Part shown: positions 57,940 through 64,000 of the stretch, one piece after another
How the letters are laid out: each line of letters starts with the position of its first letter
Numbering within the stretch: position 1 is the stretch's first letter
DNA from: Thalassospira lucentensis
GTDB lineage: Bacteria > Pseudomonadota > Alphaproteobacteria > Rhodospirillales > Thalassospiraceae
Assembly (NCBI RefSeq): GCF_032921865.1
Contig: NZ_CP136684.1
Coordinates: 3,197,001-3,261,000 of the forward strand
Length of the DNA: 64,000 nucleotides
Direction: 5' to 3'
Notes under the pieces: model-generated
Database searches by the model: none
What the model saw: the letters and a program-made list of their open reading frames with translations, nothing else
Told to the model about the DNA's origin: nothing
Translations under genes and position numbers: made by a program

Positions 57940-58584
57940 ATGAGCCACAGGAAATACGATTTCGTTCATCGCCATTTCATCGATCCGGCTCCGCGCTGGC
58001 GCGATCAGCGCAATCCTGTGCCTGCGGTTTTTCTCGATCGTGATGGGGTGGTGAATGAAGAGGTTCACTACCTGTCAAAGATTGATGATCTTGCCCTGAT
58101 CCCCGGAACCGCCAGCGCGATCAAGCAGCTTAACGATGCCGGTATTCCGGTTGTGATCGTGACCAACCAGTCGGCGGTGGCGCGTGGCTATCTGTCCGAA
58201 GAGGGTCTTCGTGATCTGCACGAGGCGATGATTGCGATGCTGGCGCGCGCGGGGGCATCGGTGCAGGGGATTTATTATTCTCCCTATCATCCAGATGGGA
58301 TTGAGGAGTATCGCCGAGACAGCGAATGTCGAAAACCGGGCCCGGCCATGATCCTTGCTGCGGCCGAGGATTTTGCGATTTCGCTGCCTGACAGTGTTCT
58401 GATCGGGGATCGCATCAATGATATTCGTGCCGGACGTGCGGCCGGAACCCACGCGGTGATCGTGCGGACCGGGCACGGGGCAAAGGAAACCACCTGGCCC
58501 GAGGCGGCAGAGGCCGACTTTATCGCCGATGATTTGCAGGCGGCTGTCTCGGAATTATTCGCGCGCGGTGTTCTGGCGCGTTAG
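57940..58584 (+). CDS. HAD-IIIA phosphatase, GmhB-like
   Basis: The product (about 214 residues) has the HAD motifs FLDRDGVVNEEVHYL (nucleophile Asp near residue 33), VTNQSAVARGYL, CRKPGPAM and LIGDRINDIRAG, as in D,D-heptose 1,7-bisphosphate phosphatase GmhB. The zinc loop of GmhB, normally with four ligands, is partly lost: the first Cys (CxH) is Ser here (YSPYHPDG) and the later CxC is SEC. The first 30 residues form an unusual extension. The start (ATG 57940, or GTG 57931) is not well supported by a ribosome site. A role in heptose or a related sugar phosphate pathway is possible but unproven. Confidence 0.82.
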   Translation: MSHRKYDFVHRHFIDPAPRWRDQRNPVPAVFLDRDGVVNEEVHYLSKIDDLALIPGTASAIKQLNDAGIPVVIVTNQSAVARGYLSEEGLRDLHEAMIAMLARAGASVQGIYYSPYHPDGIEEYRRDSECRKPGPAMILAAAEDFAISLPDSVLIGDRINDIRAGRAAGTHAVIVRTGHGAKETTWPEAAEADFIADDLQAAVSELFARGVLAR

Positions 58585-58600
58585 GCGCATCATAACGCGC
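58576..58600. terminator. Possible hairpin between convergent genes
   Basis: An 8-bp stem GCGCGTTA / TAACGCGC with a 9-nt loop overlaps the ends of the HAD and TPR-glycosyltransferase genes. The T-run is weak. Confidence 0.35.
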
Positions 58601-60653
58601 ACCAGGTTTTCCACATATCCCGACAGGCTTCTTCAAGCTCGCGGGCGGCGGCGTGGCCGCTCATGGCCTTGCTGTTTTTCATCCGGTCGCGCATGCCGGC
58701 CCGAATGGTGGTAAGGGCGTTGATATCCTGTGTCAGAAGGAGGGCCTTTTCGACGTAGCCTTTCTGTGTTTCCGCCGCCAGTGCATCAAGCCCGACATCG
58801 GACAGCAGGCAAAGTCCCGTGCGGGATGCCGGTGTTTCCCCAGCCATCGTGACAAACGGAATACCGTGCCAGAGCATATCAAAATAGCGCGCGATATCGA
58901 TCATCGGGAACGGGGCCAAGCCGATATCGATCCGGGCGTAAAGATCGGGTTTGTCTTCGGGACTGACCGTACCAATCAGATTGACGCGATCCGAGTGCAG
59001 CCCGGCCTGCCTCAGCCGATCCAGCATCGTCTTTCTGGCAAAGGCGTCGCCTAGAACATCATCCTGAATGACAAGGCGGCTGCCCTTGATCTTGTTTAAA
59101 ACACGCGCAAAGCAGTTGAGGCTGGCGTCACTGATGTTTGATAGCTGGTCAAAGCAGCCAAAGGTCACGACCTCGTCAATTGCCGCCGGAAGGAGGCTTA
59201 GGGGGGCGGCATCATCGGCACCGGCATAGGCAAACGGCCCCGATCCCAAATGCTGCACATTTTCGCAAAACAGCTTGTTTTCGGCAGGTTTTGACGGGAT
59301 CGCACGATGATGGACAAGGATATAATCCATCTGGCTGATGCCGGTTGTCATCGGAGCGATACTGGCCTGAACCGGGGCAGCGCGATGGGCAAATACCGTG
59401 ATCGGCTGATTTGCGACCGGGCCGGTCAGGTCAAACAGGATGTCGATCCTGTCCTTGCGGATACGCTCAGCGATTTGAAGCGGGCTTTGGCCGTAAACCT
59501 CGCGCCAGCCATCGGCCATGACCTGCCATGAACGGGTGGTTTGGTCCGGGCGCGGGGTGGCCGAATACAGAAACAGTTCGACCTCGTTGCGGTTAAGGTG
59601 CCGGGCGACACCTGATAGGAGGGCGAAGGAAGCATGTTCGCAAAAATGCGGTGACAGCCATCCGATGCGAAGCCGTTTATCGACCTGTTTGCTGTTGATG
59701 AAGTTCGGCTCGGGCAAGGCTGGCATGTGGCTGCGTGCCCATTGGCGGGCCTGTTTAAGATATTCGACCCCGCCGATATCAGGCAGCCTGGCAACGGCAG
59801 CCAGAAGAGCGGTATGAGCCGTGGCATTTGCCGGGTGTTTTTCCACAAGAACGGTCAGTTCGGCAATTGCGCTTGCAATATCGCCGCACCGCAATTCGAT
59901 ATCGGCAATTTCAAGATCGATTTCGATCCTGCCCTTGGCAAGGCGCTTGGCGGTTTTAAGGATCGCGATCGCCTTGGCATAATCGCCCTGTGCCGAGAGC
60001 GCGCGGCCCAAACCGTGCAGGGCCGGGACATGACGGGGATCAATGCTGAGCGCGCGTTGATACAGGTTTTGCGCCATGCCGGGATAGCCAAGCCGCAGCG
60101 AAACATCGCCGACACGGCAAATCATATTCGGGGTGATGCCGGCGGCCTCGGCGGCGCGGTCAAGCGACGCGAGTGCGGCTTCTTCCTGCCCCAGTGCGTG
60201 CAATGCCTCGCCAAATAACAAAAGGCCTTCGTAATGATCGGGTTTAAGGCCCAGCAACCGACCCAGAAGGTCCACCGTCTGCCCGATATGGCCGCGTGGC
60301 ATTTCAAGGCGGGCGAGATGATAAAGGGCAGTGGGGAAATCGCCGTGATAGCTGATGGCCTGGCGGAATTCGTCGATGGCCTTTTCGATCTGTCCGGCGC
60401 GTTCCAGCGCAATCGCGAAATTGCACCGAACGGCAGGATTGGCACCAAGCCGGGGCAGGCAGCTATCAAACAGTTCAAGGGCCTCGCGGTGGCGGTCAAT
60501 GCCGGTCAGAAGAGTCGCCAGCAGATGTTCGACTTCGGGATTTCCGGGCGAAAGCGACAGGGCACGACGGTAAATCTTCTCGGCCTCATCAGGACGGTTG
60601 CCTTCATGCGCGCTTAGTCCACGCCTGAGCAGTGTCTTGAGATCGGCCGACAT
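58590..60653 (-). CDS. TPR / SPINDLY-type O-GlcNAc transferase-like protein
   Basis: A 687-residue protein with about 8 tetratricopeptide repeats in residues 1-280 (ISYHGDFPTALYHLARLEMP, GYPGMAQNLYQRALSIDPRH style) and a C-terminal GT41-like domain (about 310-680) with RIGWLSPHFCEHA, DILFDLTGPVANQPITVFAHRAAPVQ and a late LAPFP...LWHGIPFVTM. Two usual signatures differ: the stretch after APVQ is ASIAPMTTG instead of the WxGxPxTTG form, and the donor-site YNGGTTT-like segment is absent (MIDIARYFD instead). It may have altered donor or acceptor specificity. Family members glycosylate proteins; flagellin or other targets are a guess. Confidence 0.85.
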   Translation of the reverse strand: MSADLKTLLRRGLSAHEGNRPDEAEKIYRRALSLSPGNPEVEHLLATLLTGIDRHREALELFDSCLPRLGANPAVRCNFAIALERAGQIEKAIDEFRQAISYHGDFPTALYHLARLEMPRGHIGQTVDLLGRLLGLKPDHYEGLLLFGEALHALGQEEAALASLDRAAEAAGITPNMICRVGDVSLRLGYPGMAQNLYQRALSIDPRHVPALHGLGRALSAQGDYAKAIAILKTAKRLAKGRIEIDLEIADIELRCGDIASAIAELTVLVEKHPANATAHTALLAAVARLPDIGGVEYLKQARQWARSHMPALPEPNFINSKQVDKRLRIGWLSPHFCEHASFALLSGVARHLNRNEVELFLYSATPRPDQTTRSWQVMADGWREVYGQSPLQIAERIRKDRIDILFDLTGPVANQPITVFAHRAAPVQASIAPMTTGISQMDYILVHHRAIPSKPAENKLFCENVQHLGSGPFAYAGADDAAPLSLLPAAIDEVVTFGCFDQLSNISDASLNCFARVLNKIKGSRLVIQDDVLGDAFARKTMLDRLRQAGLHSDRVNLIGTVSPEDKPDLYARIDIGLAPFPMIDIARYFDMLWHGIPFVTMAGETPASRTGLCLLSDVGLDALAAETQKGYVEKALLLTQDINALTTIRAGMRDRMKNSKAMSGHAAARELEEACRDMWKTWCAL

Positions 60654-61152
60654 CGATATGCTTTACCTCGTAAGATGGACAGTCCTGATCGCTGTCATAT
60701 GGGGCAGCATGCAGAAAAAGGAACGTTCTGTCATTGCTTTAAAGCATTTCATCGTTTCAGGAAAAAGAATGATGGCGCCGTAAAAAGCATAAAAAAAACC
60801 CCGAGCCTGCAAGCAGGCCGGGGTGAGAATGGGAGTGGGAGAATCGCCTGGCGGCGATAATCACCTATTAAGATATGGATTGTGGTCGAGGCCGTCGCCT
60901 ATCTAATGGGATAGCATTTTGGGTCTTTCGGGTAGGTTGGCTAGGGGAAGGTGGTGGAATTCCCGAAACTTAACCCGGTGATTGAAAGTGCTGCCTTGGA
61001 AAGGGCTGCTATCTTTCAGGTAGCATTCGTTCCATATGGCGCAAAAACACGAAATTTTCGGGCAAAAAACTGTCATTGGGCGCGAAGACTGTGCTAGAAG
61101 CCCTAAATATGTGACAATGATAAATACCCCGCGAAGATAGAGAGGTTCGACC
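60654..61152. other. Intergenic region, TPR-glycosyltransferase / ilvD
   Basis: About 500 bp between divergent genes with no supported protein-coding gene on either strand. It holds a minus-strand terminator (60798-60824) with no visible gene upstream, possibly the 3' end of a small RNA. The ilvD leader at 61030-61152 has GAGAGG upstream of its ATG; I saw no leader peptide or obvious attenuator. Confidence 0.5.
60798..60824 (-). terminator. Orphan minus-strand terminator
   Basis: On the minus strand ACCCCG-GCCTGC-TT-GCAGGC-T-CGGGGT is followed by TTTTTTT, a strong intrinsic terminator (one bulged base). On the plus strand there is no T-run. No minus-strand gene ends here, since the TPR-glycosyltransferase gene starts 145 bp further on, so it may terminate an unannotated RNA. 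Confidence 0.85.
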
Positions 61153-63006
61153 ATGCCGGAATATCGGTCCCGTACAACCACCCATGGCCGCAATATGGCC
61201 GGTGCGCGCGGCCTTTGGCGCGCCACGGGCATGAAGGATGAAGACTTTGACAAGCCGATCATTGCGGTCGTCAACAGCTTTACCCAGTTCGTCCCCGGCC
61301 ACGTTCACCTGAAAGACCTTGGTCAGATGGTGGCACGCGAAATCGAAGCTGCCGGTGGTGTTGCCAAGGAATTCAATACCATTGCCGTTGATGACGGTAT
61401 TGCGATGGGCCATGACGGCATGCTTTACAGCCTGCCGTCACGTGAAATCATCGCGGATTCCGTCGAATATATGGTCAATGCCCATTGCGCGGATGCGATG
61501 GTCTGCATTTCGAACTGTGACAAGATCACGCCGGGCATGCTGATGGCTGCCATGCGCCTTAACGTTCCGGCGGTGTTCGTTTCCGGTGGCCCGATGGAGG
61601 CCGGGAAGGTCACCATCAATGGTCAGGAACGTCATCTTGACCTTGTTGATGCGATGGTCGAAGCCGCCGATCCGAAAATCTCGGACGAACAGGTTGCTGT
61701 TGTCGAACGGTCGGCATGTCCGACCTGTGGTTCGTGTTCCGGGATGTTTACCGCCAACTCGATGAACTGTCTGGCCGAGGCTCTCGGTCTTGCACTTCCG
61801 GGTAACGGTTCGGTGCTGGCAACGCATGCCGCGCGCCAGGAACTGTTCCTTGAGGCAGCGCGCACATCCGTCAAGCTGGCGCGCCGTTATTACGAGGAAG
61901 AAGACGTTACCGCGACCCCGCGTGGCATCGCGACGTTCGAAGCCTTTGAAAACGCCATGGCGCTTGACATCGCGATGGGCGGTTCGACCAATACGGTTCT
62001 TCATCTTCTGGCTATCGCCAAGGAAGCGGAGGTCGATTTTACCATGGCGGATATGGATCGCCTGTCGCGCAAGATCCCGTATCTGTCCAAAGTGGCGCCA
62101 AACCACCCGAAATTCCACATGGAAGATGTTCATCGTGCGGGAGGTATCATGCGTATTCTGGGCGAACTGGATCGTGCCGGTTTGCTCCATACCGATGTTT
62201 CGACCGTACACGCCAAAACCATGGCCGATGCCCTGGAAAAGTGGGACATCAAACGCACCAAGAACGAGGCCGTCCAAAAGTTCTATCGCGCCATGCCGGG
62301 CGGTATTCCGACCCAGACCGCGTTTAGTCAGGAGCGTTATTGGGATGATCTCGATCTCGATGAAAAAGAAGGCTGCATTCGCGACGTTGCGCATGCTTAC
62401 AGTCAGGATGGTGGTCTTGCGGTTCTGTTTGGCAATTTTGCGACCAATGGTTGCATCGTCAAGACCGGTGGTGTGGATGAAAGCATCCTGAAATTCACCG
62501 GTCCGGCCGTGATCTGCGAAAGCCAGGATGAGGCGGTTGCCAAGGTTCTGGGTGGTGAGGTCAAGGAAGGCGATGTTGTTGTCATCCGTTATGAAGGGCC
62601 CAAAGGTGGTCCGGGCATGCAGGAAATGCTGTATCCGACCAGCTATCTGAAATCGATGGGGCTGGGCAAGGCCTGCGCGCTTGTCACCGATGGCCGTTTC
62701 TCGGGCGGGACGTCGGGTCTTTCGATTGGCCATGTATCGCCCGAAGCGGCGGCAGGCGGTGAAATTGCCCTGATCGAGCCGGGTGATATGATCGAAATCG
62801 ATATTCCGAACCGTTCGATTAAAATTGCGGTCGATGACGCGGTTCTGGCTGCACGCCGTCAGGAAATGGAAGCCAAGGGCAAGGATGCCTGGAAACCGGC
62901 CAAGCCGCGCAAACGCAAGGTCACAACGGCCCTTCGTGCCTATGCCGCGCTTGCAACCAGCGCCGATCAGGGTGCGGTCCGCGATGTGACGCAGGTCGAA
63001 TTTTAA
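61153..63006 (+). CDS. ilvD: Dihydroxy-acid dehydratase
   Basis: The 617-residue iron-sulfur enzyme dehydrates 2,3-dihydroxy-isovalerate and -methylvalerate in branched-chain amino acid and CoA synthesis. Cluster ligands are visible in [12 protein letters not shown] and [19 protein letters not shown]; the [23 protein letters not shown] motif is present as [18 protein letters not shown]. Full length. The ATG follows GAGAGG. A bidirectional terminator follows at 63029-63058. Confidence 0.97.
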   Translation: MPEYRSRTTTHGRNMAGARGLWRATGMKDEDFDKPIIAVVNSFTQFVPGHVHLKDLGQMVAREIEAAGGVAKEFNTIAVDDGIAMGHDGMLYSLPSREIIADSVEYMVNAHCADAMVCISNCDKITPGMLMAAMRLNVPAVFVSGGPMEAGKVTINGQERHLDLVDAMVEAADPKISDEQVAVVERSACPTCGSCSGMFTANSMNCLAEALGLALPGNGSVLATHAARQELFLEAARTSVKLARRYYEEEDVTATPRGIATFEAFENAMALDIAMGGSTNTVLHLLAIAKEAEVDFTMADMDRLSRKIPYLSKVAPNHPKFHMEDVHRAGGIMRILGELDRAGLLHTDVSTVHAKTMADALEKWDIKRTKNEAVQKFYRAMPGGIPTQTAFSQERYWDDLDLDEKEGCIRDVAHAYSQDGGLAVLFGNFATNGCIVKTGGVDESILKFTGPAVICESQDEAVAKVLGGEVKEGDVVVIRYEGPKGGPGMQEMLYPTSYLKSMGLGKACALVTDGRFSGGTSGLSIGHVSPEAAAGGEIALIEPGDMIEIDIPNRSIKIAVDDAVLAARRQEMEAKGKDAWKPAKPRKRKVTTALRAYAALATSADQGAVRDVTQVEF

Positions 63007-63028
63007 GTCGTTCAAACCATAACATCAA

Positions 63029-63058
63029 AAAAGCCGCCCGGTTCGCCGGGCGGCTTTT
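63029..63058. terminator. Bidirectional terminator after ilvD
   Basis: A 13-bp stem AAAAGCCGCCCGG / CCGGGCGGCTTTT with a TTCG loop, A-rich on the left and TGTTTT on the right. It serves ilvD and the convergent LysE-type gene. Confidence 0.93.
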
Positions 63059-63076
63059 GTTTTGGCGCGAGGATGA

Positions 63077-63742
63077 TCAGGGTTTGCGCAGCGTGCTGAA
63101 CCCATGCGCAAGGCTGTGGCCAAGGTTGGGCAGGGCATTGGCAATCGCCTGCACGGCAAAACCGATAAACAGAATTCCGGTGGCGCGCACGATCCAGATT
63201 TCATGGCGCTGATAGGCCCGGTGCAAAATCCCAAGCCCGACAACCCAAATCAGGATCAGATCGGCAATCAGAAACCCGACGGCAGAGGCCAGCAAAAGCC
63301 CGGTTATGCTGTCCCAGCCAAGCGATGCGGCATCCTGTGCCAGAAGGGCTGTGAACATCGCAACCGCGACCGGATATCCCTTGGGATTGGTGATCCCGAA
63401 GATAAAGCCGCGTCGCCACGGACGGCGCACGGTAATATTGACCGCACCGTCGACCTTGCGCTTTGCGATAACCGCACGGATGCCAAGCCAGAAAAGATAA
63501 ACACCGCAAATCATCGCCAGAATATCAAATACCATCGGATCAAGTACGCGCGACCCGATGATCGCCACCAGTGCCAGACTGGCCCACATGATATCCCCGG
63601 CAAAATGCCCGAACAGGAAGCCGGCACTTGCCCGGCGGCCCTGCGCGGCACCAATGCCCAGCATCGCCAAAAAGGCCGGGCCGGGTGTCAGGGTATAGAT
63701 GGCGGCCGCGACCATCGCCCCGATCAACATCGATATTTCCAT
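63077..63742 (-). CDS. LysE/RhtB family exporter
   Basis: The 221-residue protein has about six transmembrane helices: LIGAMVAAAIYTLTPGPAFLAMLGIG, FLFGHFAGDIMWASLALVAIIG, GVYLFWLGIRAVIAKR and the GFIFGITNPKGYPVAVAMFTALL motif typical of LysE/RhtB translocators, which export amino acids or related compounds. The substrate is unknown. It is downstream of the alanine dehydrogenase on the same strand, with a terminator between. Confidence 0.88.
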   Translation of the reverse strand: MEISMLIGAMVAAAIYTLTPGPAFLAMLGIGAAQGRRASAGFLFGHFAGDIMWASLALVAIIGSRVLDPMVFDILAMICGVYLFWLGIRAVIAKRKVDGAVNITVRRPWRRGFIFGITNPKGYPVAVAMFTALLAQDAASLGWDSITGLLLASAVGFLIADLILIWVVGLGILHRAYQRHEIWIVRATGILFIGFAVQAIANALPNLGHSLAHGFSTLRKP

Positions 63743-63794
63743 GGTTGTTTCATCCCGTATATCTTTTCGGTAATGCTAGCACAGCCTGAGACAA

Positions 63795-63825
63795 CAAACC
63801 CCGCCAAACTGACTGGCGGGGTTTG
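63795..63825 (-). terminator. Terminator between ald and the LysE-type gene
   Basis: A 12-bp perfect stem CAAACCCCGCCA / TGGCGGGGTTTG with a 7-nt loop, followed on the minus strand by TTGTCTC. It lies about 45 bp after the ald stop. Confidence 0.8.
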
Positions 63826-63871
63826 CTCGGGCAGGGTGACTAGCCCCGCCGGGAGGTTGGATTAAGCTGGT

Positions 63872-64000
63872 TTACGCAAGCACCCGGTCAAGGGGCAGGT
63901 AATCGTAGCCAAGATCACGCGCGACGGCCTCATAGGTGATGCGACCTTCGTGAACGTTGAGCCCTGCGGCCAGATGGGGATCTTCCTGGCAGGCTTTTTT
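63872..64000 (-). CDS. ald: Alanine dehydrogenase, C-terminal end (partial)
   Basis: Only the last 42 codons are in the window; the frame is open to the edge. The translated end contains PHLAAGLNVHEGRITYEAV, which matches the C-terminus of NAD-dependent alanine dehydrogenases, followed by ARDLGYDYLPLDRVLA and a TAA stop. The enzyme interconverts alanine and pyruvate plus ammonium. The identification rests on this short stretch. Confidence 0.75.
   Translation of the reverse strand, partial: KKACQEDPHLAAGLNVHEGRITYEAVARDLGYDYLPLDRVLA

Noticed and set aside
60903..61274. Minus-strand frame that could own the terminator at 60798-60824
   Set aside because: It runs into the start of ilvD on the opposite strand and has no protein-like motif; a non-coding RNA is the better explanation for the terminator.
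61438..63015. 525-codon frame on the minus strand
   Set aside because: Antisense shadow of ilvD, same reasons.

Overview
The window looks like a contiguous chromosomal segment of an alphaproteobacterium, most likely a marine Rhodospirillales member of the Thalassospira type. This is inferred from gene content and protein style, not from a database search. Pointers are a GapR (DUF2312) nucleoid protein, an MmcB-type DNA repair protein, a zapA gene followed by 6S RNA, the order yebC-ruvC-ruvA-ruvB-ybgC-tolQRAB-pal-cpoB-tilS-ftsH-folP, and a fused indolepyruvate ferredoxin oxidoreductase. No integrase, transposase, phage gene, CRISPR array or tRNA is visible. Coding density is high and most transcription units end in clear hairpin terminators.

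Layout. 0-4.4 kb: glycerate 2-kinase and a GntR regulator on the minus strand, divergent from a coupled N-formylglutamate amidohydrolase / carboxylate-amine ligase pair. 4.4-9.7 kb: gapR, mmcB, a 670-bp gene-poor gap, a chemoreceptor with a secreted Cache-domain protein, and a patatin-like protein with altered catalytic residues. 9.8-16.1 kb: the 1160-residue indolepyruvate oxidoreductase, a VOC protein, a BenE-type transporter and a stress-protein-like protein. 16.2-19.9 kb: a three-gene MotA-like / MotB-like / OmpA-like operon that resembles a second proton-driven envelope machine. 20.1-26.1 kb: suhB-like phosphatase, efp, thiE, a hypothetical gene, gap and tkt. 26.6-29.4 kb: a DUF4164 coiled-coil gene, zapA, 6S RNA, a YmdB-type phosphoesterase and an ArsR/SRPBCC pair. 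29.4-34.2 kb: two tandem chemoreceptors that share a 999-bp, gap-free, nearly identical 3' half.

34.7-48.4 kb is the housekeeping core: yebC; the Holliday-junction genes ruvCAB, translationally coupled by start/stop overlaps; the thioesterase ybgC; the Tol-Pal envelope-constriction system with its periplasmic partner CpoB; tilS, ftsH and folP. folP is separated from glmM by a sensory cassette at 48.7-53.5 kb: one OmpR-type response regulator convergent with two overlapping 7TM-type histidine kinases, one of which has lost key ATP-binding residues. 53.7-64 kb: glmM, thiD, a DinB-type protein with a small membrane protein, an AEC transporter, a HAD phosphatase, a TPR/SPINDLY-type glycosyltransferase, ilvD, a LysE-type exporter and the 3' end of an alanine dehydrogenase gene running off the window.

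The most interesting signals are the degenerate kinase paired with an intact one, the Cys/Glu-substituted patatin, the second Tol/Mot-like operon, the homogenised chemoreceptor pair, the split chemoreceptor/Cache pair, and an orphan minus-strand terminator near 60.8 kb that may end a small RNA.
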